The notes: a model not told the origin generated them from the sequence alone. Positions 32,226-44,726 are shown, counted from the first letter of the stretch. The stretch: 64,000 nucleotides of DNA from Euryodendron excelsum (GCA_033060915.1 CM065387.1:37347001-37411000); one strand, 5' to 3'. Numbers and translations are program-made.

Positions 32226-33805
32226 GAATTTTTTTTGTTAAAAAAAAAGAAATATATGCGTTCTCTTCCTGAATCATCAAAATTCTTGCAAAAAGACTCG
32301 TAAAGATTAGGCAAGTTAAATTGATATGACGAGAGGCCATCAATTCATTTTCCCTATACACCATGTCCCTTGATAAAACCCGTTTTGTGCCAATTACATT
32401 TCTTCAACGAACCTAACCTTGTGATTACCACCCACAATGGGTAAAAGCAAATTTGGACAGCAAAAAGAAAAGAGTAGAACAGGAGAAGAAAGAAAGTTTT
32501 CTCATACGTTGAAAAAAAAAACAAGAAGAAGAAGAAGAAGGTTCCCTTAGAACTCGATGGGCCATGCAAATAACAGAACTGAGACAAAACCGAAGGAAGC
32601 AAGAAACCATATATGAGTACAAGTTCATAAAGAAAGGAGGTCATCCAAAGAAAGAATGCTGAAAGAGTGATCACCGGTCCATCACAAACCTAAAAGAAGT
32701 ACAGCACTTTGAACCTTTTATACCCTTTCTTTCAATGCCCCATAACCTAGCCTCATTACAACGTAATTTGAAAAGTCCTCTCTAATCAATGAAATCGTCT
32801 AATCTAAACTGAGTTCGATGGGAGAAAGATGATAATTTTTTAATGCGAATGAATGTTCGAAATATCCAAGTTTTCACCATTAACGAGCAAGTCCTCCAAT
32901 TACAAGAGAATGCCCTGTTATCGCAAAAAAAAAAAAAAAAAAAAAGAAAAGAAACACGACCCTAAGGGCGTAGCGAAAACTCGGAAGAGCACTGCGAGTA
33001 AATAAATGGACGCATGGAAAGATACAAACCTGTCGGTCCGGTGAAAACCCGCAAGGGCACTGAGATGCAAAAAAGATAGAGCCAGGATTGGCGAAAACCT
33101 GCAAAGGCGTCGATGGCAAAAAGGGCAAAAAAATAAAAATTTGTGGAAGTTTCACCCCCCCTTTCGTAGGTTTATCTCAACCATTAGGTGGTTCGTCCCC
33201 AGATCATGGTAGGGAAAGACAGGGAGAAACTGTGGTCATTAGAAAAGGCATTTTCTCGAAATCAGTAGGCCAAGAAGAAGGAACAATGCGGGCTACTGTC
33301 AAGAACACCCAGTGAATCCCATTCTAGGGAAGTAGTTCTTTCCTCATAATAGATATAATTTCTATTATAATACATGATTAAACTAGCAAACTGGTGTAAA
33401 AGTGGGCGGATGATGACATATCCTGAAGGAAAGGTAGAATCCATTACAACAAAATCATGCCAATCAAGCTAATATAAGCATGTCTACAAATGCAAGGAAT
33501 TCTAGAAGAAAGCCAAACATCTTGAATCATAATACAAAGGGGACAAAAAGACAAAATGAAGGAATCTCGTCAAGGGTGAGGGACCACGATATAGCGATCA
33601 ATATCCCAATTCGATGAGTCCTCATCCAAGCCCCTAGTGCCAAGACTCACAAGACCAGAGCCAACAAGTGAAAGACCAGCCTCGCTAAAGGGCTGCGTCA
33701 CCAATCCCCCTTCGGAAGGGCCAGTGCTGGTAGAGGCCCGAAAGAAGAAGTCAACAACTGGCTCAATCTATGGCACTAACATCGATTAAGGAGGTGATCC
33801 CTCTC
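32226..33805. other. Element B internal region, degraded
   Basis: It starts abruptly with T/A runs where the 5' LTR breaks off. It contains an A run (32927-32945) and the pair GTGAAAACCCGCAAGGGCAC (33041-33060) and GGCGAAAACCTGCAAAGGCG (about 33097-33116). From memory, this motif lies just after integrase in Tat-lineage elements, so it may be the last trace of a lost pol gene. I see no coding sequence on the plus strand. Confidence 0.45.
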
Positions 33806-34103
33806 CTATGAAAGGGTGTGCACCATATCCCTCAATTGGACTGTGAAGTCATCTCGTGGGTCAACCTCCATTGAAGGAAGAGTGTCTTTGGACCCCTGAG
33901 GGCGCCTGAGTCCCCAGGAAACATCGACCAAAGGGCAGTCTCTCACCCTGGAAGCCACCTCCAACTACCTCTCTAAATCACTCACCCGCCCCTTGCTAGC
34001 CTCTAGCTGAGTCTCCAACTTGCTCTCGCGGGCACGATAAAGTCTCCATAGGCGCCTAGCCCTAATGGTGGCAATAGCCAAAAGATCAGCATACCTTACC
34101 GGA
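33806..34103 (-). pseudogene. Antisense PMD frame of element B, C-terminal coiled coil
   Basis: On the minus strand, after PPVRYADLLAIATIRARRLW, the frame gives RARESKLETQLEASKGRVSD, a charged heptad-like coiled coil. There is an in-frame TAG just after, then more open frame to a stop at about 33806. The N-terminal part is at 39206-40560; the two are separated by a solo LTR with GGCAA duplications and are in phase once it is removed. A C-terminal coiled coil suggests oligomerisation, which is inference. Confidence 0.65.
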
Positions 34104-34108
34104 GGCAA
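34104..34108. repeat. Target-site duplication GGCAA, left copy
   Basis: It precedes the LTR4 start and is repeated at 39201-39205. Confidence 0.9.
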
Positions 34109-37100
34109 TGTAAGCACCCCATTTTTGATCGCTCGGTAGTCTACACTCCATCCAGACTTGTTTTCAAGTCAATGTGGGCGTATTTCAATCGAAATCAACT
34201 TTATAAGTCCAAATCCCGTCTATCCATCGCTTCGCAGGCCTGTCAGGCCCAAATAGAGGCAAAATGACCAAGATGCCCTTAGGGGCATTGTCCTTTCCTT
34301 TTCGATTCTAATCCCACTGTTGAGACAGTTTATTCCTCGAGACGGTTCCAATCCAGGCACGTCTTTTCGAAGACGGTAAGTCCCCTTTCCAATCCCACTC
34401 TCGAGACAGTTTATTCCTTGAGATGGTTCCAATCCAAGTGCGTCTTTTCGGAGGCTGTAAGACCCCTTTCCAATCCCACCCTCGAGATAGTTTATTCCTC
34501 GAGACGGTTCCAATCTAGGCGTGTCTTTTTTAAGACGATAAGACCCCTTTCCTACCCGTTTCTCAAGACAGTTTATTCCTCGAGACGGTTCCAATCCAGG
34601 CACGTCTTTTCGAAGACGATAAGTCCCCTTTCCAATCCCTCTCTTGACACAGTTTATTCCTCGAGACAGTTCGAGTAGCGAAACTACTCACAAAACCGTT
34701 AGAGTAGCGAAAATACTCACAAATAGGTCGATATAGGGAATTGCCAACAAACCCCTGTGTCACGACGACCACCGTTAGTGTGGCGAAAACACTCAAAACC
34801 CAGGTCAACAATAGTGTCTGTTAGCCTGCTTCGGTGAAAAATGACCAAACTGCCCCTTGGACCTTTTCCGAGACTTTCCAGTCAAGATGACCATTTTGCC
34901 CTTAGGCATCCGAACGCCCCGGGAACCACACCGGCTCTGGGTATCAAACTGGTAACCTCCCGAGAATGCTTCTTGTAGTATTCTCAGCCTTTCCTTATCT
35001 TTCCGGATCATTCCAAGTCAGTTCCGGTCAACCCGGTGCAAAATGACCGTTTTCCCCCTAGTGGGCCAGTCTCCTTTTTCAACCATACCAGCTTTGGGTG
35101 TCAAACCGGTAACCTCTTGAGACTACTTTTTATAGTGTTCTCTACCTCCCTTTACCTTTCCGAATCATTCCGAGTCAGTTCCGGCAAACCCGGTACAAAA
35201 TGACCGTTTTGCCCCTAGTGGGCCGGTCTCCTTTTCCGACCATGCCGACTCTGGGAATGAAACCGGCAACCTCTGAGAACATTCTGAATAATGTTTCCAG
35301 ATACCAAGTCTTCTTTTGAGACAGTCCAAGTCTGTCCCGGTAGTTTCCCGGTCCGATTGACCGTTTTGCCCCTAAAGGCTCGGTCAACCTTTTCGACCCA
35401 TCTTATCCTCATTTCTCAAGTCAAATACCTACATGACACTATTTTAAGTGTTCCTGCTCTTTTCTGGCCTTCCGGGTCATCCCCAGTCCTCCAAAATCCT
35501 TCCCGGACTTTTCGGAGTCACTCCTAATGAAGCTAGGCTAAAAATTGCATGGTAGTCACTAGTATAGGCGCCCAAATCTAGTCAAAGATACGTTGTTTGC
35601 CGACCTTAAATATTTCCTAAATGGCTGGCACCATTAGTAGTGGCGCCAAGCAAAAAATTGGCTTGGCGCCACTACAACATGCGCCAGTGTTGTATGACCT
35701 CTATAAATACAGAGCCTCTTCCAGCGTGAAAAGGGTTCGCAAACTCAGTCTAAAAATCATATATTTCGATATACAAAGCTCGTGCACTCTCTAAACCCTA
35801 GCTTTTTAGGTTTTCCAAATCCTAGCCACCCTACACAAACCCTAGCCTTCAACCCTCCTTCGAAGACTTGAAGAGTTGCAATATGAAGTTTTGAAGATTG
35901 AAGGCGGCTCTTGAAGATTGAAGACGAAGATCAAGACGAAGACCGAAGATTGAAGAAAGTAAGGCGCGTAAAATAAACAAGATACAAGGTAGGTTCTCCA
36001 TTTAAATTTCCGCACTTCCCTCCTCTCTCTTCTCTCTCCTAATCCACTTGGGTTTTCTCTATTTTAATCCCCCATCTCTTTCCCTCCCTTTCTTTACATG
36101 CTTGAAACAAGGGGATTTCTGGTCCATGTGTAGGATTGGGCTATTGGAGAGTCATCCTGTCGGGGGCTTTCTTTTAGTCTAACCAGAGACCATGTGTGTT
36201 CGGCCTCCTTGATTATGTGGTGAAGCCTTAGCCTTGTATGTTCATGACCCCAAAATTACATTGTGCATATCATGATCTTGCATCTTCCAAAAGCCATTTT
36301 CAAAGTTGTTTTTCAAATAGTTTTCAAACTTATTTTCAAAATTGCATCAAAATCCCCTTTTCAAAAACTTGTTTTCAAAACCACAATCCAAGGGTGATTC
36401 TAGCTTTTCCATGGCTAGGATTGCTTTAGGAAAGTGTTATATTTAAAGTGACTAATACGGTCCATATTTTCAAATCTTGTTGTTTTCAAAACCGCTTTCC
36501 TAAAGTGGTTCTATCCCTCTTATGGCTAGAATTGCTTTAGGAAAGTGAGATGTTTTTTACACCTTCTAAAAACTCTCTTTTCAAAAAGTCTTTCTTCCTA
36601 AAAATCACTTTTTCAACGTACTTTCCTAAAACTCTCCTCTCCAAAGTTGTTTTGAAAAACTCCCTCCAAAATCTATTTTTCAAAGCTTCCTTTTTCAACT
36701 CCTTTTCAAAAACTCTTTCTCCTCGAAATTCACTTTCTAAAAACACTCCTTAAATTCACTTTTCTAAAAACTCTCTCCAACAATCTCCTTCCAAAAATCT
36801 TTCTAAAAAACTCTCTTTCCAAAATCTTCCTTCTAAAAACTCCCCTCTAGGGTTTTCCTTCCAAAAACTCTTTCTCTTTAAATCTTTTTTCCAAAAGCTC
36901 TATCTTCAAATTCACTTTTCAAAAACTACTCCCTAGGATTTCCTTCTAGAAAACCTTCGTTTCCAAAAACGCACTTTCCAAAAATCTCTTTTCTTAGAGC
37001 CCAAGTCAAGCCCTAGAACCCATGATTAGGAAACCTTAATTTTCTTTCCAAAAACATGATTTTCAAACTTTGCCTCGAACCCAGGTTTCCAAAATCTCTC

Positions 37101-39200
37101 GTTTTCTATATCCAAACTATACATGTTTCCAAAATCTATTTTCTACGTCAAAACTATAATTTTCCAAATCTAGGGTTTCTAGAATTTTCCTTTCCAAATC
37201 CTTGCCAAATCCTATCTTCCCTTTAGGAAACCAAATCCAATATTCCCGTTTAGGAAACCAAATCCAATCCTCCGTTTTTGGAAACAAAATCAAACCTTTG
37301 CTTTTAGAAACCAAATCCAATCCCTTCCTAATCCAAACCTTTCTTAATTCAATTCCTTCCTAAACCATAAGTTTCCTAAACCTAAACTTTAAATCTTTCC
37401 TTAAAATTCAAAATCCAAATCTTTCCTAAATTGAATCCTTCCTAAGCTTCTCCTTTCCTAAATCTTAAGTTTCTAAAACTTGAACATAAAAATCTTTCCT
37501 AAATTTTAAAACTCAATTTCCACATCCTTCCTAACTCCACTCTTTCCTAATTCTACCTCTTTCCAAATCTCAACTTTTCAAATCTAAGCTTTCAAACCTT
37601 TCTTAAACTCAAACCTTTCCTAATTTCAAGATTTTCTAAAACTCTAAAACTTTCTAAATCCTAAACTTTCTAAATTTTAAATCTTTCCAAATTCAAAGTT
37701 TCCTAAATTCAAAACTTTCTTAAGTTAAATCTTTCTAAACTTCCAAACTTTCCAAATTCTAAACTTTTCAAAACTTCAAAATCTTTTCAAATCTAAAACT
37801 TTTCTAAACTCAAAACTTTCTTAATTCAAGACTTTCTTAAGTTAAAACTTTCTTAATTCAAACATTTCATGAATTGAAAACTTCCCTTTTTCAAACCTTT
37901 CCAAAAACGAAACTTTCAAAACTTCCCTATTTCAAAACTTTCCAATTTTCAAAAATTTCCTAAAATGAAAACTTTCCAAATTCAAAACTTTCCTAAGTTG
38001 AAACTTTCCTAATTTCGAAATTTTTCAAAAATAAAACTTTCCTAATTCGAAACTTTCTTAAATCAGACCTTTCCTAATTCAAATTTTTCCTAAATCTAAT
38101 CTTTTCTAAAACTCTTTCAACTCAAGTCAAATCTTTCTTAAATCTTTCCTTAGTCTAGGTTTCCTAAACCTCCATCTTTCCAAAACAAGTCTAAATCTTT
38201 CTTCCAAGTTCTATCTTTTCAAATCAAAATTCAATCTTTTTAATTCCAAAATTCCAAATTCCAATTTTCAATCCTCTATTCAAAGTTCAATATCTCAATC
38301 TTTCAATTCAATCTCCTTCTTCAAATCAATCTCTTTTCAATCGGACTCCGGTCTGAACTACGACTGACCTGATTCCTCCAAAAGGATACGTAGGCAACCT
38401 TCATAGGTGCGGTCACAATACTTTTCAAACTTTCAATTCCACCCTCATGGGTGCGGTCTCCACATTTTTCAAATCTCAAATTCCAATCTACTTTCAAAAT
38501 TCCAATTTCAAAATTTCTATTTTCAAATTTCTATTTACAAATTTTCAAAATTTTCAATTTCAATTCCATCTCTTCAAATCTATTTTCAAATCAAATCAAT
38601 TTCAAATTAATCTCTTTCCAAATCTATTTTTCAGTTCTCTTTTCTTGCACTTGCATATCATCCATCATGTTAGTTTCTTTTCAAAAATTCTTTTTTAAAA
38701 GTGAATAGGATTGAACCATTAGTTAGTTAAAGACTCTCATAGGTGAATCTAGGGTGGATTGACATGTAGGTACCGAAAGGGCGGGGTAGGGTGATGGCTT
38801 AGTGCGTCTTCCCTACACGTAACCAACCTTCGAACCTAGATCACTGATTTCAAAGACCAAAAAATGGAGTTATTTTTCAAAAAGGGTTAAATGTTTTCCA
38901 AAGGTTGCCAAACAACCTATTTTTCTTAAAAACCCTCTCTCGAGGTGATATTTCAAAACCTTTTTCAAAAAAACCCTAAGTGTAGTCTTTGAATTATTCT
39001 TAGCTTTTGGGTGACCTAACTCACTTTAATCAAGTTAGGTGGTGACTCCAAACCTTTTTCAAAAGCCCTTTATTCAAACCAATTTTCAATTTAAACCTAG
39101 TCGCACTCATTCTTCTAGGAGGGTGAGTTCTAACGAGAGAGTACAGCATTTTTCCCACTTGTGTGAGTATTCCTCGAGTGTGAAAAATCTAGGCGCGACA
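34109..39200 (+). mobile_element. Family A solo LTR (LTR4), 5092 bp
   Basis: It starts TGTAAGCACC and ends AGGCGCGACA, flanked by GGCAA and with no internal region, so it is a solo LTR. It contains five 82-bp hairpin modules (34316-34675), few 29-bp units, 157-bp repeats (about 34880-35400), palindromes (35626-35690), TATAAATA (35702-35709), splice donor (35989), the G-poor tract (about 36540-38340), the leader hairpin (38350-38398) and the U5 hairpin (39014-39047). It inserted into element B in the same orientation as its host. Confidence 0.93.
34316..34675 (+). repeat. 82-bp hairpin module, five copies
   Basis: TTTATTCC recurs at 34328, 34410, 34491, 34572 and 34654, a period of 81-82 bp. 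Units contain CGTCTTTTCGAAGACG or variants and CTCGAGAC repeats. LTR2 has two such modules. Confidence 0.9.
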
Positions 39201-39205
39201 GGCAA
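39201..39205. repeat. Target-site duplication GGCAA, right copy
   Basis: This is the mate of 34104-34108. Confidence 0.9.
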
Positions 39206-40560
39206 GGGTGACTCTGGGAGAGGATCCTTGACTGCAGTGCCCCCTACAACATACTCCTGAAACCATCTGGCGTAATCAATAATGGCTGTCGCGATTAAAG
39301 AAAACAAACCGTCTGATCTGTCATGTGGCCCCAAAGTGTGCCACAACCCTGTCAACTCAGTCACTACATCTCTCGGCACCTCGTCGCCAAAATAAGCTAG
39401 ATACCCTGTTGCCACGGCAGTGTAAGGGATGTTCTGTGTCTGACCCAGCAGGCGAAGAACCTGAATGCCGAAGAAAGGCGCTACACCCCTCAAGCCAACT
39501 AAGGGGATAAAAACCTGACCTGTACTCTGTACTCACAGTGAATCAACATTATATAAACCCACATACCACTTAACCAAATCGTATCTCCTCGTCTGAAGGA
39601 ATGCCGTCCATACTGTATAGGAATCGGAGCAGTCAACACCGTCAATGATCTCCTGCTGAGACCTCACCAAGGCGCAAATGGGATCAACCTCTAGATACCA
39701 TATATGAAAAGTAATGCGATGAATGAACAAATACTCGAGAGCCCACAGTTGAAAAAGGGGTCGAGCCCCCCCAAAGAAAATGTCCTCCCCGCTCTGAAAC
39801 CGGGAAAAGCTCACATATATCTCGCCCACAGCTAGCAGAGCATAAGAATACCCCGGACGGATCGACAATAACAAGGAACAGAGTTTGCCATCCACCCGAC
39901 CATCTCCTCAAGGAAACACTAGAAGACTCAATAAAATCAAGGTAAGTGCGTTCATCCGGGTGATGGGCCACTGCGTAGAAGTATGCCAAATACCAGGATG
40001 AGTGGTCTGACCAGTGCAAAACTCAACGTGATCCAATAAAAAGCCTACCTCCAGCGCCAAAAAAGCAAGATGAGAGGCTAAATCTAGAGCCTAACGCCTA
40101 AGTCCCAACTGACCAGAAATGATGGACATAAAGCCCCGAGAAAAGTCTAGGCCTACAATAGCCTCCTAACCGCTCCTCAAACCTAGCAAACGTCCATACT
40201 CGTGAGGGGTCGGCGTCATCTCAAAATCGCTAAAGCATAATAAGCATAGCTCCCGAGCACCAGAAGGCGGCTGAGGCCTCAACCAAGCTCGATACCAGTC
40301 TCATGGAAAGGAGCGATCCCAGATATCCAAAAGCCCTACAAAAGTTCTGCCGCTCCTCCCCAGTATAGCTGGCGTATCGAGCTCGAAGTCGAGACATGAC
40401 CAGGTCGTCCTCCTCAACTCTCACTTCCAAAGTAGTAGAATCGGTCCTACTACCGCCCCTAGCCGAGCTACCCCGACTGCTACTGCCCTCCTCGAGCTCT
40501 ATCCGCGGTGCCTTCCCGCAGCGCCTCCTGTCAGAACCATCACTCCCAGCCTCTTACATC
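39206..40560 (-). pseudogene. Antisense PMD-like frame of element B, N-terminal and central part
   Basis: On the minus strand, from about 40560 leftwards: a Ser/Arg-rich start (GSSSRGSSARGG), an acidic stretch, VMSRLRARYASYTGEE, a long middle with frameshifts, then GYSYALLAVGEIYVSF and PLFQLWALEYLF. GLWHTLGPHDRSDGLFSLIA and YARWFQEYV follow before the solo LTR. The leucine-rich LQLW.LE.L pattern matches the second half of PMD proteins. Open pieces are 39107-39493, 39533-39895, 39684-40019 and 40230-40430, in different phases, so this copy is dead. The first codons follow CTTTCAG|GATG on the minus strand (boundary 40560/40561), a good 3' splice site. Confidence 0.65.
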
Positions 40561-40602
40561 CTGAAAGAATGACAACATGCAAAAATTGATCAGTCATCGC
40601 AT

Positions 40603-40836
40603 ATGAAAAGCACAAAGATAAATGCGTCAATGTATATACATAAAGGAAAAAAACAACAACAAAAAAAAAAGAAAAACAAGAAGAAGAACAAAAAGAGAAA
40701 AAGGAAAAAAATAGAAAAAAAAGAACAAAAAAAAGAGAAAAAAAAAAAAGAAGAACAAAGGAAAAAGAGAAAAAGAGAAAAAGAAAGAAGAAAAAAAGGA
40801 AATAAAGAAAGAAAAGGAAAAAAAAGGAGGGGCTAA
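40603..40836 (+). repeat. A/G-rich tract, pyrimidine-rich on the antisense strand
   Basis: About 190 bp of almost pure A and G (40646-40836). The Lys/Glu-rich open frame here is a composition artefact. On the minus strand it is a long T/C tract about 85 nt upstream of the predicted splice acceptor of the antisense PMD frame, the place where a polypyrimidine tract belongs. Confidence 0.75.
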
Positions 40837-40854
40837 GGTCCCGTCCACCCCTGT

Positions 40855-41900
40855 TTGAAGGTTTTCAATGGTTTTTCAAGCTTTTCCCTAAAAAAGTTTA
40901 ATTTCAAAATTTCAAATCAGTTTCCTAGGCTTTCCCCTCAAAAGCCCTGTTTCCAAATATTTTCTAACGGTTTTTCGAACGTTTTCCTCAAAAAGTTTCA
41001 TCTCAAAATTTTCAACCGGTTTCTTGGGTTTTCTCTTTCAAAAGCCTTGGTTCAAAGGCTTTCGATGGATTTTCAAGCTTTTCCCTCAAAAAGTTTGGTT
41101 TCTAAATTTTCAACGGTTTCTCGGGCATTCTCCTCCAAAAGCCCCCAGTTCAAAGGCTTTTAATGGTTTTTCAAGCTTTTCCCTGAAAAAGTTTAATTTC
41201 AAAATTTCAAACCAGTTTCCGGGTTTTCCCCTCAAAAGCCCTACTTCCAAATATTTTCTAACGATTTTTCAAACTTTTTCCTCAAAAAATTGCATCTTAA
41301 AATTTTCAACGGTTTCTCAGGCTTTCTCTTTCAAAAGCCCTAGTTCAGGTTTTCTATGGTTTTCTAGGCTTTTTTCAAAATTTCAAACTAGTTTCCCGAG
41401 TTTTCTCCTTCAAAAGCCCTGTTTCTAAACATCTTCTAACAGTTTTCTGAGCTTTTTCCTCAAAAGTCTAATTTCAAAATTTCAAACCGGTTTCCTGGGC
41501 TTTCCCCTTAAAAGCCCTGTTTCCAAATATTTCCTAACGGTTTTTTGAACCTTTCCTCAAAAAGTTTCATCTTAAAATTTTCAACGGTTTCTCGGGCATT
41601 CTCCTTCAAAAGCCCTGCTTCAAAGTTTTCTTAAATCGGTTTTCGGGGTTTTCTTCTTCAAAAATCCTGCTCCTAAAATTTTTTCTAAAGTTTCGATTTC
41701 TCGGGCTTTGTCCTTCAAAAGCCCTGTTTCAAAGATTTCTAAAGTTTTTCCGAGCTTTTTCCTCAAAAAGTCTCATTTCAAACTTTCGAACTGGTTTCCC
41801 GGGCTTTCTCCTTCAAAAGCCTCATTCTAAAGTTTTCTATGGTTTCTCTAAAATCGGTTTTTTTGGGTTTTCTCCTTCAAAATTCCTACTCCCAAAAAGT
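40855..41900 (+). repeat. Tandem repeat, about 95-100-bp subunits in a roughly 295-bp higher-order unit
   Basis: GGTTTTTCAAGCTTTTCCCT recurs at about 40870 and 41167, and the CCAAATATTTTCTAACG block at about 40952 and 41249 with a third copy near 41520. Between them are diverged subunits with TTTCAAAAGCCC and CGGTTTCTCGGGC. The open frames here are artefacts. Confidence 0.75.
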
Positions 41901-43142
41901 ATGATTAGGAACAAATCACAAAAAATCAACAAATCACAAACACAGCCTGAAACATCTTAAACCATCAACTAAACAACCCCATCCTCTAGAACACACACCC
42001 CATTCTCAAAAATAATTTTCAAACCAGTTTTTCGATCTTTTCAAATTTTCCGAGTTTGTCTATATCTCCAAAAATTTCACAAAAATTCCTAGAACATGTA
42101 AGCATTTCACCATAATTTTCCAAAAATGTTTTGTGATTCCTCAACCGTCAACAGGATCCATTTTCTAATTTTTCTAAATTTTTTTTATTTTTTGTAATTT
42201 CCAAAAATTCAAAAATTCAAAAAATTTTAGAAAATTACGAAACTTCATATGGTTGTTCTACACGTTTTTCTAAGGTTGTGCAAAAATCACATACAAACAG
42301 TCATTGCCCAAGCCTGTAGAGGCAATTTTTCGAGTCCTGCAGGAAACCCACTTTCACTAAACATGCAAAATCATCCAAAACACACTCAAATCCCACCAAA
42401 TCACAAAAAACGAGTCAATCATTGTGTTGTAAACATCTTAAAGCATAGGATTACACTGATCATTTAAGAGAAACGGAGACATATGCATCAAAATTGAAGA
42501 AATTTTTAGAAAACCAACCTTTGAGTTCTCCGGCTAAAAACAAACTTTTGGGCGAGAATCCGGCAAGTGCCCAACATCTCTTGCCACCCTTCTGATGATT
42601 CCCAATCAAAATCCCTCGAAAATCCTTCAGAGCAACCTTTGGATCAAACTCAAAACATGAAGCACTCACTGAAAATGCTAACCTGTTTTGGTTTAAATGC
42701 CCACGAGATGGCGTATGTAACAGATGCGCCAACATAGAATTTGAACCGACACATGTGCTGCATGCGCCAGGGTTAAAACACGCCAATCGCGTGTAACACA
42801 TGCACCAACCGTTCAGCTTCCCACCAAATTCTGTTTTCAAACCTCCGACAATTCGAATTTGTTTTCGAGACTTTTTCAAAAGCCGAAAATCAAGCTTTCA
42901 ACATTCACCTGTAAGAATCAAATGCCCTGAACTGAACCGTGTCAAACCGACAACCTGGTTCCCGACCCAAATGCATAGCTTTCCGAATTCCAAAACCTTC
43001 CAGATTGGCAATTTGTAAGGGGTCCCAAAACATTTTACACTCACTGACAAATCATCCATCCGATCGCCTCGCGACCAAAAAGGGATTCTTACTTTGTAAT
43101 TTTTCTGCCTTCGATAAGCAAAGACAAAAAAAGAGGGGCAGC
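41901..43142. other. Spacer of element B before the 3' LTR
   Basis: There is no gene. It holds ACGAAACTTCATATGGTTGT (42238-42257), similar to element A at 10297; a palindrome array (42710-42810) with GGCGTATGTAACAGATGCGC, ACATGTGCTGCATGCGCCA and CGCGTGTAACACATGCACCA; and the polypurine tract. The palindromes have the family B core, as in its LTR promoter. Confidence 0.55.
43106..43142 (+). promoter_or_regulatory. Polypurine tract of element B
   Basis: AAAAAAAGAGGGGCAGC at 43126-43142 directly precedes the LTR, the same sequence as family A. The upstream arm TTCTGCCTT pairs only partly with AAAGACAAAA, so the stem is weaker than in family A. Confidence 0.8.
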
Positions 43143-44726
43143 TGTAAGCACCTCATTTTTGCCCGCCCGGCAATCTCTGGCCCGACCGGGCTCAGTTTCA
43201 AGCATCGCAACACATTCAGGCACCATCATTCCAGAGAGCTTTTCGGACCAAACGGTCTTGAAAACCAATGCCATCAAGGTAGCTTCCCGAGATCAGGCGA
43301 TCTTGGGGACCAACACCTCATCAAGATTCCAGACTGTTCACTTTTGGCGTATGCTAGCCGCCAATATAGAATGTCTATCATTCGGTAGCTCTCCGAGACC
43401 AAGCGTTCTCAAAGACCAACACCATCCTTACAGGTAGCTCTCTAAGACTAGCATTCTTAGGGACCAACACCACACAGGTAGTTTTCTGAGACCGAGCGGT
43501 CTCAAGAACCAACACCTAGGTCAACACCAGCACCTGCTACCCCGACTCGGTGAAAAACGACCAAACCTGCCCCTTGGGCCTCCAGGCAAGTTTTAAAAAA
43601 GTTTAAAATCCCTCAAAATGGTAAGCCCACCCTTCCAAAGTGTTACTAGATTGTTAGGCGTACTCCACATGCCATTCGGTCCGATTCTGATCCCGTTCCG
43701 GCTAACTCCAGTCAAAATGACTATTTTGCCCCTAAACGTCCTAACACTGCACAAACCCCACTGAATAATAAAAGACACTCCCAAAACCATCCCTGAACAA
43801 CCTGGCACGCTTAACAGAACAAGCCAAACCATTCCTGACCATTTCTACCAAACCCGGTCAAAATGACCATTTGCCCCTGGCCATCCAAATGCACCTCGAA
43901 ACAACACCGATCCTAAGATTTCGAACAAAGGGTCTCGCCATACATCCTTGTTTAACCTGAGGAGGACCCTACAACACTAAACACTCATGACTCGATAAAA
44001 GTTTCTCGGAGAGTCTCGCAGACACTTTGCCAAAATTGTCTCTTCTCTTGATTCCGTGGTTATAACGTACCATCAAATGACTTGAGAAATGTGTAAGTCA
44101 AGGAATTCCGGAGAGCTAGTTCACAGATCTTTCCATTGATATGGCTTAATTGAATAGATTGCTTCCTGAAGCCCTTAATCATACGGTGCAAAAACTGCAA
44201 CTTCCAACAACCCTTGGAGCGTCTTGCAAACGCTCCGCATAGATTGACTTTTCTTCTGATTCCCTAATTGCAACGCACCGTCAAACGACTTGAGAAATAT
44301 GTAAATTTGAGAATTCTCGAAAGTACTTCCAATGTACTTTCCATCGGTACTGTTTGATAAAAAAGATCGCTTCCCGAAGGCCTTGATCATGCGACACGAA
44401 GACAGCTACTTTTGAATACCCACGGAGCGTATCACAAACACTCCACAAAGATGTCATTTTATGCACATTTCCCGAGACGTTATCCCACACTTCCAAACAC
44501 CATTCAAACTCTTCAAAAGCATGAAAGTTCATCAGAATACCTAGGAGAACATCCCGGGGCGATCGATTTCTTCGAAACCTTCCTGGTTGGCTCAATTATC
44601 GAGACAAAGTTTAAATGAACCTTCTCAGTGATGGAGCGTATGCTACATGCGCTCAAATTTTGATCAACCGTCGAGATTTAACCAGTACAAAGGGTGCCAC
44701 ATGTCATTTTAGCGATGGAACAGTAC

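Noticed and set aside
40603..40836. A Lys/Glu-rich open frame as a nuclear protein
   Set aside because: It is the translation of a nearly pure A/G tract.
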